Shown here: positions 6,140 through 15,600 of the stretch, piece by piece
Layout of the letters: every line of letters starts with the position of its first letter
Position numbering within the stretch: the first letter of the stretch is position 1
Origin: Clostridiales bacterium UBA6981
Lineage (GTDB): Bacteria > Bacillota > Clostridia > Oscillospirales > Oscillospiraceae
Assembly (NCBI GenBank): GCA_002450075.1
Contig: DJYJ01000043.1
Location: forward strand, 1-16,366
Direction of reading: 5' to 3'
DNA length: 16,366 bases
The notes under the pieces: generated by a model
Seen by the model: only the letters and a program-made list of their open reading frames with translations
Database searches by the model: none
What the model was told of the DNA's origin: nothing
Position numbers and translations under genes: made by a program

Positions 6140-9100
6140 ATGAAACACGCGAAGCTCATGGTCGCGGTGGTGCTCCTGTTTGCACTCCTGCTCTCCAGCT
6201 GCGGCCAGGCTGCTCCCCAGGCCGCGGAGACGGTGCGGCGCACGGTCAAGGAAGCGCCCGCGCCGGCGGCTGCGGGGAGAGTGGAGCTGCTCTCGGCCTA
6301 CCATGAAGCGCCGGCGGCCGGCACGTTTGCGCTGCCGCTTTCCGCTCCCGGACAGGTAACGCCGACAACGGTGGAGCACAACACGATGTTCCGCGCCAAG
6401 TTTGAAGGCAATGCCGTCTCGGGCCGCGGCGAGGTCGTCGACGGCGTGTACCGTTTTGCCGCCGAGAAGACCGACGGCGAGGCGTGGCACGTCAAGCTCG
6501 AGTGCAACTATCCGACCGTCGCGGGGCGCGACTACCGCGTGACCTATCGCTTCCGCTCGGATGTGGCCGGCAAGGTCAAGTTCGGAGACTTCCAGGAGTT
6601 TGACATCCACGAGGGCGAAAACAGCGTCACCGGCGTCCTGATCGCCACCTCCGGCACGAGCTATCTGGATCTGCAGCTCGGCATGCTGCCGGCCTTCACG
6701 ATCGACTTTACCGAGATCGAGATCGAGGAGTACGCGGACGAGGTCGACTATGAGAACGCGCTCACCGTGCCCGTTAATTTTGAAAAGGAATCCCTCGTCT
6801 GGGAAAAGCACGACCAGGGCTATGCCCCGGTCCTCACGCGCAGCCGCGACGAGGTCACCGTCGACTATCTCGCCACATCCTGGGACAACGGCGTGTGGAA
6901 GTCCCGTCTGTATATCAAGACCGGCATGATCCCCGAATCCGGCGTCCACTATCGCGTCACGGCCGACGTGAGCTGCGATCAGGATCTGCCCTTTGAGGTG
7001 CTGCTGAACAACGGCGAGGAAGAGAAGGGCTACGGCGCCCTTTACGGCCAGAGCGCGGCCGCCGGCAAGACGACGACCTGCGAGTCCGTAATCACCGGCA
7101 GCGGCGAAGGCGACGAGCTCATCCTGCAGTTCTCGCTCGGCGACGCGCCGGAGGGCTCCGCCGTCAAGATCGGCAATCTCCATGTGGAGAAGATCAAGGA
7201 TCACTATTCCAGCGTCCTGCCCCCGCTCTTCGCGCTGGATACCTCGGTCGAGACCGGCAAGATGCTCTACGGCGCGATCCCCACGTCGTTCAAAAACCTT
7301 CCGCTCAGCTTTTCCTACAGCGGCACCGACACGGTCTACTGCTGGGGCGCAGACGGCTATGTGGTGGCGCTTGACGAAAGTGCCTCTTCTGCCACGCTGA
7401 AGATCTCCCAGGCTCCCGAGAGCGGCCGCGAAGGATGGAAGGCCAAGCTTTGCGCCGCGACCGGCGTGACGCCTGCAGCCGGTGAGACCTACAAGGTCAG
7501 CTTTGACGTCAGCGCGACCGGGGACCAGGCAAAATTTGAAGTCACCTTTGACGGAAACAAGGAAAAGGACTACGGCGCGATCTATGACGGGCTCAGCCTG
7601 ACGGCCGGCGGCACGAAGAGCGTGGAATACACGTTTACCCCGGTCGCGTCCTACGGCCCGCTGACAGTCCAACTGCAGCTCGGCCAGACCGACACGACCG
7701 CGGGAAACAACATCACGCTCAGCAATCTCAGCATTTGCCCGGTCAAGAGCGGTGAGATGAAGGAAGTCGAGCTGACTGACTTCGCCTATCCGGAATCGAC
7801 CGAGAGCAGCGTTGAGAAACATTCTTTTGATCTGGAAGCAAACTCGGGTGCCGAGGCGGAACTGACCGGCGACGGATCGAGCGCCACGGCCACTGTCACA
7901 AAGCCCGGCGACGATTGGCACGTCAAGCTCTATGCCAAGCCGGGGCTTGAACTGGAGGCCGGAACAAGCTATACGATCACGATGGATGTGACCGGCGCGG
8001 CGGACTGCACGGCGTGCTACAAGCGCGTCGGCGGCGAAGAGACTGACTTCGGTACCGAGCCGATCAGCGATGGTACCGTTACCCATACCGTCACACCGAC
8101 GACGAGCGGCGAACTGGAGATCCTGCTGAAGATCGGCAACGTGCCCGCCGGGACGGCTGTCAAGGTGAGCAATATCCATATCAAGAAGGCGGGCGGCGGC
8201 TTCAGCCCGGTCGAGCTTTCCGGTTTCAGCTACCCCACCGTTACCGGCGGTACTACCGCGCCCAACTCCTTCGAACTCGAGGCGAACAGCGGCGCGGCCG
8301 CAGAGATGACCGGCGACGGATCGAGCGCGACAGCCACGGTCACGACGCCCCGCGACGACTGGAACGTCAAGTTCTATGCCAAGCCGGGCGTGGAGCTGCA
8401 GGCCGGCACACAATATCGGATCAGTATGAACGTCTCCGGCGCAGGCGGCTGCACGGCCTGCTATAAGAACACGGCCACCGGTGCAGAGGACGGCTTTGGC
8501 ACCGAGGCGATCGGAGGCGGTACGGTCACGCACACTGTTACGCCGAAAGAGAACGGCACACTGGAAATCATGCTGAAGATCGGCAACGTGCCCGCCGGCA
8601 CAGCGGTAACGGTCAGCAATATTGCGGTCGAAGAGAATCAAACGACCGCGGGCAGTGTCCTTCCTGACGCTGTCGTCTATCCCGGCTCGTTTTCCCTTGA
8701 GGCGAACAGCGGCGCGGAGGCGAAGATGTCCGGCAGCGGCAACAGCGCCACGGCCACGGTCACGACGCCCCGCGACGACTGGAACGTCAAGTTCTATGCC
8801 AAGCCGGGCGTGGAGCTGCAGGCCGGCAAGACCTATCGGATCAGCATGAACGTCACCGGCGCAAGCGGCTGCACGGCCTGCTACAAGAACCTGGCTACCG
8901 GCGCGGAGGATGGCTTTGGCACCGAGACGATCGGCGAGGGCACCGTTACCCACACCGTTACGCCGGCAGAGAGCGGCACGCTGGAGATCATGCTGAAGAT
9001 CGGCAACGTCCCCGCAGACACGGCCGTGACGATGAGCGGCGTCCAGGTCGATGAGATCAAAACGGAATTCAAAAACGTAACGCCCTCCGGCTTTGCCTAT

Positions 9101-10897
9101 CCTGTCACGACGGCGGCTGAGATCCAGAAAGGCTCTTTTGATCTTGAGGCAAACAATGGTGCTGCCGCTTCCCTGGGCGGCAACGGCTCGAACGCTACGG
9201 CCACGGTCACGACGCCCGGCGATGACTGGCACGTCAAGCTCTACGCCAAGCCCGGCGTGGCACTTGAGGCCGGCACGCAGTATAAGATCAGCATGAACGT
9301 GAGCGGCGCGGCGGGCTGTACGGCCTGCTACAAGCGCGTCGGCGGCGAGGAGACTGACTTCGGTACTGAACTGATCAGCGATGGCACTGTTAGCCATACC
9401 GTTACGCCGGAAACGAACGGCACGCTGGAGATCCTGCTGAAGATCGGCAACGTGGCCGCGGGCACCGTCGTCAAGGTGAGCGACATTCGAATCGAGAAGT
9501 ACACGAGCGACGGCGGCGACGACGTAACACCGGAGGACTTCGCGTATCCTGAGGTTGTCGCCGGCGGAGTAGAGAAGAAATCCTTCGATCTGGAAGCTAA
9601 TTCGGGCGCCGAGGCCGCACTGACCGGCGACGGCTCAAGCGCGACGGCCACGGTCACCAAATCCGGCGACGACTGGCATATCAAGTTCTATGCCAAGCCG
9701 GGCGTGGAGCTGGAGGCCGGGAAGAGCTACCAGGTCACCATGCAGGTGAAGAACGGGAAAGGCGCCGCGGTAAGCTTTAAGAACACGACCACGGGCGCAG
9801 AGGACGGTTTCGGCACCGAGAGCATCAGCTCCGACGACCAGACGCTCACCCACACCATTGCCCCGACAGAAAATGGCACGATGGAGATCCTGCTGAAGAT
9901 CGGCAACCTGCCTGCCGGCACCGCTGTCACGGTCAGCGATATCAAGCTTGAGGCAGCCGAGACCACCGAGGGCGAAAGCCTGATCCCGTCCTTCAGCTAT
10001 GACAGCGTCGGCTACGTCAGTCGCGCGGCGGACGACGGCTATGTCACGCTGCTTGAGCAGGGAAGCTCCTCCGCGACGCTGCACATCCTGCAGGCGCCCG
10101 CTTCCGACCGCAACTTCTGGAACGTCAAGTTCAACGTCCGCACCGGCTTTACGCCCGAGAAGAACAAGGGCTACCGCGTGAGCTATGATCTCACCGCGGC
10201 CAAGTCCCAGAGCGCCTTTGAGGTGTTCTACGACGGCAATACCGAGTCCGCCTACGGCGCCCAGTATGCCCAGTCGCTCTCCTCCGGCAAGAATTCGTTC
10301 GCCTACATCATCTATCCCGGCGAGAGCAAGGGCGAGCTCGTGCTGCAGCTCCGCTGCGGCAAGACCGACGGGACCGACGGCAACACCTATACTTTCAGCA
10401 ACCTGAAGATCGAGGAGTGCGCCTTCCGCTACACGCAGACGCCCGAGGTGAAGAAGGTCACCACGCTCGATACCCAGAACGGCTATATCGAGAAGCTCGA
10501 TGTGACGCGCGACAAGGCGACGGTCCGCATCGAAAAGACGCCCGCCACCGGACGCGAGGCCTGGAAGAGCAAGCTCTTCGTCGAAACCGGCGTGACGCTC
10601 AGACCCGAGCAGAAGTACCGCGTCAGCATGGACGTCAAGTCCATCATCCCCGCGCCGTTTGAGGTCTGCTTCAACAACGGCGGCGTGGAAAAGGGTCTCG
10701 GCGCTATCTTCGGGCTGATCTCCACACCGGCCGGCCAGCACGTCGAATACGTCACCTATGCCAAGGAGGCCACACAGCTTGTGATCCAGCTTTCGCTCGG
10801 CAACTGCTCGCCTCCCAACAGCATCATCCTCAGCAACGTCAAGGTCGAAAAGGCCGGTGCGATCAATCTCGTTTCGGATACGATCTATACCTTCTAA
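6140..10897 (+). CDS. giant surface lipoprotein with about ten CBM_4_9-like modules, 1585 aa
   Basis: An N-terminal helix and lipobox (LLLSSC, Cys21) mark it for lipid anchoring on the outer face of the membrane; a Pro/Ala-rich linker follows to about residue 48. The remainder consists only of beta-sandwich modules resembling carbohydrate-binding family PF02018 (CBM_4_9). Each has a W.VKL/F strand, an aGt.Y.vs.dv strand, and a closing L.I.lkiGn.paGtaV.vsni strand. Approximate modules are 75-198, 225-352, 385-535, 546-693, 694-840, 841-982, 983-1131, 1132-1283, 1284-1440 and 1441-1585; the five from 546 to 1283 are a recent tandem array. No catalytic domain, sortase signal or S-layer module is seen. 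The ATG at 6140 has AAGGAGG eight nucleotides upstream; longer in-frame starts would spoil the signal peptide. With the GH32 gene 54 nt downstream, it probably captures a polysaccharide at the cell surface. Fructan is inferred only from GH32; adhesion is an alternative role. Confidence 0.85.
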   Translation: MKHAKLMVAVVLLFALLLSSCGQAAPQAAETVRRTVKEAPAPAAAGRVELLSAYHEAPAAGTFALPLSAPGQVTPTTVEHNTMFRAKFEGNAVSGRGEVVDGVYRFAAEKTDGEAWHVKLECNYPTVAGRDYRVTYRFRSDVAGKVKFGDFQEFDIHEGENSVTGVLIATSGTSYLDLQLGMLPAFTIDFTEIEIEEYADEVDYENALTVPVNFEKESLVWEKHDQGYAPVLTRSRDEVTVDYLATSWDNGVWKSRLYIKTGMIPESGVHYRVTADVSCDQDLPFEVLLNNGEEEKGYGALYGQSAAAGKTTTCESVITGSGEGDELILQFSLGDAPEGSAVKIGNLHVEKIKDHYSSVLPPLFALDTSVETGKMLYGAIPTSFKNLPLSFSYSGTDTVYCWGADGYVVALDESASSATLKISQAPESGREGWKAKLCAATGVTPAAGETYKVSFDVSATGDQAKFEVTFDGNKEKDYGAIYDGLSLTAGGTKSVEYTFTPVASYGPLTVQLQLGQTDTTAGNNITLSNLSICPVKSGEMKEVELTDFAYPESTESSVEKHSFDLEANSGAEAELTGDGSSATATVTKPGDDWHVKLYAKPGLELEAGTSYTITMDVTGAADCTACYKRVGGEETDFGTEPISDGTVTHTVTPTTSGELEILLKIGNVPAGTAVKVSNIHIKKAGGGFSPVELSGFSYPTVTGGTTAPNSFELEANSGAAAEMTGDGSSATATVTTPRDDWNVKFYAKPGVELQAGTQYRISMNVSGAGGCTACYKNTATGAEDGFGTEAIGGGTVTHTVTPKENGTLEIMLKIGNVPAGTAVTVSNIAVEENQTTAGSVLPDAVVYPGSFSLEANSGAEAKMSGSGNSATATVTTPRDDWNVKFYAKPGVELQAGKTYRISMNVTGASGCTACYKNLATGAEDGFGTETIGEGTVTHTVTPAESGTLEIMLKIGNVPADTAVTMSGVQVDEIKTEFKNVTPSGFAYPVTTAAEIQKGSFDLEANNGAAASLGGNGSNATATVTTPGDDWHVKLYAKPGVALEAGTQYKISMNVSGAAGCTACYKRVGGEETDFGTELISDGTVSHTVTPETNGTLEILLKIGNVAAGTVVKVSDIRIEKYTSDGGDDVTPEDFAYPEVVAGGVEKKSFDLEANSGAEAALTGDGSSATATVTKSGDDWHIKFYAKPGVELEAGKSYQVTMQVKNGKGAAVSFKNTTTGAEDGFGTESISSDDQTLTHTIAPTENGTMEILLKIGNLPAGTAVTVSDIKLEAAETTEGESLIPSFSYDSVGYVSRAADDGYVTLLEQGSSSATLHILQAPASDRNFWNVKFNVRTGFTPEKNKGYRVSYDLTAAKSQSAFEVFYDGNTESAYGAQYAQSLSSGKNSFAYIIYPGESKGELVLQLRCGKTDGTDGNTYTFSNLKIEECAFRYTQTPEVKKVTTLDTQNGYIEKLDVTRDKATVRIEKTPATGREAWKSKLFVETGVTLRPEQKYRVSMDVKSIIPAPFEVCFNNGGVEKGLGAIFGLISTPAGQHVEYVTYAKEATQLVIQLSLGNCSPPNSIILSNVKVEKAGAINLVSDTIYTF
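7775..9988 (+). repeat. five-unit tandem array of about 440-bp coding repeats
   Basis: The units begin at 7775, 8219, 8660, 9086 and 9533 and encode 148, 147, 142, 149 and 152 residues. Each contains LEANSGAxA, SSATATVT, DDW(H/N)VK(L/F)YAKPG and GTxAVxVS. Units 2 and 3 share a 76-bp segment without any difference (8333-8408 and 8753-8828, 420 bp apart), which points to recent duplication or gene conversion. Units 1 and 4 carry the CYKRVGGEETDFGTE variant; units 2, 3 and 5 carry a TGAEDGFGTE variant. Confidence 0.93.
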
Positions 10898-10951
10898 TGC
10901 GAAGCATCTGAGAGAAAGCAGAATTTCAGACAAGAAAGGCGAGTGTGCTTT

Positions 10952-12538
10952 ATGCTTAAACGTCATTCCATGATCGCGCTGTTTCTGGTTTTGGCGCTGC
11001 TGCTGTCGGGCTGCGGCTCCGCAGCCGCACCGGCCGGGAACCTCGCGGAGGCTCCCGCCGGGACCGGCGGCACGGCGGGCACATACGAGCGGCTCCCCGA
11101 CGAGGCCTATGAGGCGGTCGACTATGCCCTGTATCCCAACCCGGAGGGCGGCTATGTGGGCGACGTCATGCCCTTTGTGACCGACGACGGCACGCTGGAG
11201 CTCTACTATCTGTACGACACGGATCACAACGGCCAGGGCTACCACCCGATCTACAAGTACAGCACGAAGAACCTGTATGAATACAAGGATCACGGCATGG
11301 TGCTCAATTTCGGCCAGATGTCCGATCCCGACCCGGCGCTCGGCACCGGCTCCGTCCTGCAGGATCCGGACGGGCTGTACCACCTGTTCTACACCGGTCA
11401 CACCAGTCTCGGCAACAGCGGACAGGGGACCGAGTGCGTCATGCACGCCTCCAGCACCGACCGCGAAAACTGGGTCAAGGACGGCGTACTCTTCAACGCG
11501 CCCGAGGGCTATTCCTCCGTCGACTTCCGCGATCCCGAGGTCTTCTGGGTCGAGCGGGACCAGTGCTACTGGCTGCTGATCGCGGCGCATGAGGAAACGC
11601 TGGGCGGCGTCGTGCTCAAGTACACCTCCACCGATCTGAAAAACTGGGAGCTTGTCGGCCCGATCTTCGCGCCGCTCAAGCAGTACATGTGCGAATGCCC
11701 CGACCTCTTCTGCATCGGCGATACCTGGTATCTGACGTACAGCTGGGACTGCGTCACCTATTATGCGATGAGCGATTCCATGGACGGCCCCTTCGTCGCC
11801 CCGCGCGACAACCTTCTCGACGGCAAGGGCCTGACGGAGGGCAACGGCTTTATCTTCTACGCGGCCAAGACGGCGGAGATCGACGGCAAGACCTATCTCT
11901 GCGGCTGGCTTGGCCGCATGGGCATGAGCTCGGACTCCGGCATGTACCAATGGGCCGGCAGCGTGATGAACCACGAGCTTGTCCAGCGCGAGGACAAGAC
12001 GCTCGGCGTCAAGGCGCCGGACATCTTTGCCGAGTACTTCACGATGGACAAGATCGTCCCGGCGGTTCCGCTGACGGACGGCGTCGTGATCGACGGCAGC
12101 AGCATCACCCTCACGCCGGCGGAGGAGAGCTATGCCCAGGCCGACATGGGCACCCGCCCCGCGACGATGACGCTGGAGTGCGACGTGCGCTTTGACGGCG
12201 AAGGCGTTGTTGGCTTCACCTTCGGCGGCAGCGACAGGGACGAGACCTGGACCACGCTCTGCCTCGATGGACGGCAGAACCTGCTGCACTACGAGGGCTA
12301 TGAGATCGAGGATCTCCGCAGCCTTGAGCCGATGGCGGTCACCAAGTTCGACTTCTCCCGCAGCGACACGCACCACGTGAAGCTGGTCTGCGAGAACGAG
12401 ATTGTGGTCCTTTATATCGACGATTACAAGGCGCTCTCCTCCCGCATCACCCATTCGATCGACGGCGCGCACATCGGCGTGTTTGCCGAGGGCTGCGAGG
12501 CGAGCTTTGAGAACATCAGCATGAAGATCCCCGGATGA
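10952..12538 (+). CDS. GH32-type glycoside hydrolase lipoprotein (fructan-active), 528 aa
   Basis: A signal peptide with lipobox LSGC (Cys21) anchors the enzyme outside the cell. Residues about 65-360 form a five-bladed beta-propeller of the GH32 type. The three expected acids are visible: Asp71 in YVGDVMPF in place of the usual NDPNG nucleophile motif, Asp194 in the FRDPEVFW (RDP) motif, and Glu248 in MCECPDLF (EC motif, acid/base). Residues about 375-526 form the C-terminal beta-sandwich (MTLECDVRF up to ASFENISMKI). GH32 enzymes hydrolyse or rearrange beta-fructosides such as inulin and levan; the altered nucleophile loop makes the exact specificity uncertain. The ATG at 10952 starts MLKRHSM; a GTG at 10943 is also in frame. 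The ribosome site is modest (AAAGG near 10936). It follows the CBM-array gene by 54 nt with no terminator between, so the two form one operon. Confidence 0.88.
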   Translation: MLKRHSMIALFLVLALLLSGCGSAAAPAGNLAEAPAGTGGTAGTYERLPDEAYEAVDYALYPNPEGGYVGDVMPFVTDDGTLELYYLYDTDHNGQGYHPIYKYSTKNLYEYKDHGMVLNFGQMSDPDPALGTGSVLQDPDGLYHLFYTGHTSLGNSGQGTECVMHASSTDRENWVKDGVLFNAPEGYSSVDFRDPEVFWVERDQCYWLLIAAHEETLGGVVLKYTSTDLKNWELVGPIFAPLKQYMCECPDLFCIGDTWYLTYSWDCVTYYAMSDSMDGPFVAPRDNLLDGKGLTEGNGFIFYAAKTAEIDGKTYLCGWLGRMGMSSDSGMYQWAGSVMNHELVQREDKTLGVKAPDIFAEYFTMDKIVPAVPLTDGVVIDGSSITLTPAEESYAQADMGTRPATMTLECDVRFDGEGVVGFTFGGSDRDETWTTLCLDGRQNLLHYEGYEIEDLRSLEPMAVTKFDFSRSDTHHVKLVCENEIVVLYIDDYKALSSRITHSIDGAHIGVFAEGCEASFENISMKIPG

Positions 12539-12560
12539 GGATCCGCCCCCAAAAAGCATA

Positions 12561-12593
12561 AAAACACCCCGGACCGGTCGTCCGGGGTGTTTT
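12561..12593. terminator. bidirectional terminator after the GH32 gene
   Basis: AAAACACCCCGGAC (12561-12574) and GTCCGGGGTGTTTT (12580-12593) form a perfect 14-bp stem with a 5-nt loop, with A and T runs at the stem base. It separates the plus-strand lipoprotein operon from the minus-strand c-di-GMP gene that ends at 12631. Confidence 0.93.
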
Positions 12594-12630
12594 GCTGTCG
12601 CCAGCCGGGGGATCTGCGAGAGCGTCCTCT

Positions 12631-15600
12631 TTATTTTCCGTCATAGATCTTGCAGCCCCGTCTTCCGGCCTCCTTTACCTGATACAGCGCTGTGTCCGCG
12701 TCCTGGAAAATGTCGCCCTGCGGCTTTTCCCTGTCGGAGAAGGCCACGCCGACGCTCAGCGAAACGGGCGGAAGGTCGTCCGTTGGATGCTGCAGCAGGT
12801 CGTTCATACGGCCGATCTTGTTATGCACGAGCTGGCTCATCGAGCTGTTGACACGGGTCATGACGACCACGAATTCGTCGCCGCCGATGCGGCAGAGGAT
12901 ATCGACGGAGCGGAAGCTCGCGCGCATCAGATCCGCCACGCGCTTGAGCACCCGGTCGCCTACGGCGTGGCCGTAGGTGTCGTTCACGCCCTTGAAATCA
13001 TCTATGTCGATCAGGATCAGCGCCATGTGCTGCTTGTCCGTGCTCTCCATCAGCAGATCGTACGCGCCGCGGTTGAACAGCCCCGTCAGCGCGTCATGAG
13101 ACGCCTCATGGCTAAGCTTTTCGCGTACGGTCCGGTTCTCCTGGAGAATGCGGTTGTAGATGCGCGTGACAAAGCGGAGCTCCTCCACGCCGGTGGGCGT
13201 GATCTCCTCCTGCTGCTGCATCTTCATGACCATCCTTGTCAGCGGCTTGCGAACCATCATCGTGATGAGCGTAATGATCCCCAGCACGATCAGGAAGAAG
13301 ATGATCGTCATCGCCGTCTGGATCCTGACGAGGAGAGAGAGCCTTGCCGAGGCCTGCTCCCGCTCTTGGCTGGACGAGAGGATCAGCGCCTGCGTGCAGA
13401 GATTCACGTTTTCGCGGATGCGGTCCTTGTAGTGCATGTAATTGTTGTCAAAGACGAGCGACTGCGCCATGTCCTTGAGCTCTTCATCCGTCATGGCACG
13501 CTCGGCGTCCGTGAGCGCGATCGACGCGATGCCCGCCGGGATGCCGGAAAGATCATAATGCTCGGCCTCGAGTATCAGACGCATGGCCCTGTTTTCGACC
13601 GCGACAAGCTCGTTGGACAGCGACAGGGCGGTGTTGAGACTGTTGATGGCGCTGCGGCCTTCCTCGGCGAGCAGCTCAGAGAGACGCTCAACGGCCTTGT
13701 CGCGCCGTCTGGTCTGCTCGACCTCTTCGATAAAGTCATTGAGATAGTCGATCTCGCCCGTCACGACGAAGCAGCGGACGCGGTCGGTCAGGTAATCCGA
13801 GCCGGACTCCATATCCGAGGCGGCCATCTGCGAGACGATAAAGCGGGCGCTTGCAGCCTCCATGCGCTGATAACCCTTCGTGACGGCAATGTCCGAGATC
13901 AGCAGCGCCACCGCGGCGAAGAAGGCGAGAATGGCAAAGAAGATCGAGGCGGTCTTCAGCTGGAAGCCGGTATGCTCCTTGACAGGCTCTTCGGCTGGGG
14001 TCGACTCGGCGGCAGGCTCAGGCGTGTCGGCTGTTTCGCGCAGCAGCTCGAGCTTGGCGCTGCGCGCGATCCGGTCGGTCGCGGAGGAGGCCTCTTTATC
14101 GGGAGCGGGCGCGGAGGCGGCAGCAAGATCCGCTTCTTTCTTCTGCAGGATAAAGGGCTCGAATTCCGCGGCCGGAACGGGCTTCGAGAAGAAATAGCCC
14201 TGCACGAGGTCGCAGCCGAGCGCCTTGAGCACATGCAGCTGCTCCGCCGTCTCGACGCCCTCGGCGATCACGGGAACGGACAGATAGTCCGAGATGCCGA
14301 TGATCACTTCTACGATGTGCGTATTTCCGCCGGCCCTGAAGGCCTCGCGGATAAACTGCATGTCCAGCTTCAGCGCGTCGATCGGCAGCTTGGAGATCAT
14401 GTTCAGCGAGGAATAGCCGGTCCCAAAGTCGTCCATCTCGATCTGAAAACCGTTTTTGCGCAGCGTTTCCACGGTCGCGATGATCTGGGTGGAATCCTGG
14501 GTGTAGGCGGATTCCGTGACCTCCAGGAGAAAGTCGCGTCCGGTCAGACCATGCTCACGGATGATCTCCTGCAGTGTTGCGGGCAGGTCGGGGTCGTACA
14601 TGTCGATCCGGGACACGTTGACGGATACCGGGACCGAATAGCCGAGACGGTCCTTCCAGTCGCGCATCTGCCGTGCGGTCTCCCGCCAGACATAGGCGTC
14701 GAGCCGCTGGATCAGACCATTTTCCTCAAACAGCGGGATGAACACACCGGGGCTGATCAGCCCGAGCTCCGGGTGGATCCAACGCACCAGCGCCTCTGCG
14801 CTCGAGAGGACGGGGGTGTCCGGCCGCACGTCGAATTTGGGCTGGTAATAGACCGTGAACTGATGCTCGCGAAGCGCCGCCGAAAAGTCCTCGATGAGCT
14901 TCTCGGCATAGAGCTCGCGCTCGTGCAGATCGTTGTCATAGAAGCCGATCGCGCGCGTATAGGAGTTTTTCATCGACTCGGCGGCCATCTTGGCGCGGTC
15001 GATGCGGCGCTCCATGTCGATCGACTTGTCGGCGCAGGAATAGACGCCCACGCGCAGACGTACGCGGCTCTTTGCGGTGTCCTCGTTCGTGAGACTGGAG
15101 AAGTCTTTCTCCAGCAGCGTTTCATAGTCGTCGCGGTGCGGACAGTAGGCCATAAAGGTGTCTGCCTCGAGACGGGAGACGATGCCCCCGCCCTCGCCGA
15201 ACGATTCGCGCAGCAGCTGGGCGATGCGGCGCAGCACCTCGTCGCCGTAGGCCTTTCCGTAGCGCTCGTTGATCATGCGGAAGTGGTTGATGTCGATGAT
15301 CACGGCGTCGGTCTCGACCTCGGGGTGGAACTGATCATACTGCTCGGCATAGCGGAAGAAATACTCCCGGTTGTACAGCCCTGTCAGCGTGTCGCGTTCG
15401 GTGGACTGGATGATGTCGCGGTCCTCAAACAGCTCGATCGTGCGCAGCACGCGCGCGTGGATCACGTTGACGTCGGGATAGGGCTTGGGAATAAAGTCCG
15501 TCGCGCCGAGGCGCAGGCTTTCCACCTCCGTGTCCTTCTCCGAGGTCATGACGATGACGGGGATACGGGAGAGCGACGCGTCTTCCTTTATGATCTTCAA

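Noticed and set aside
7775..9988. Tandem repeats as a possible CRISPR array
   Set aside because: Units are about 440 bp and fully coding, without short repeats separated by unique spacers.
6053..12559. Very long minus-strand open frames (about 1114 and 974 codons) opposite the lipoprotein operon
   Set aside because: They mirror GC-rich codon use of the true genes. Their translations are Arg/Ala/Val/Asp-rich without domains or ribosome sites, whereas the plus strand encodes signal peptides and recognisable modules.
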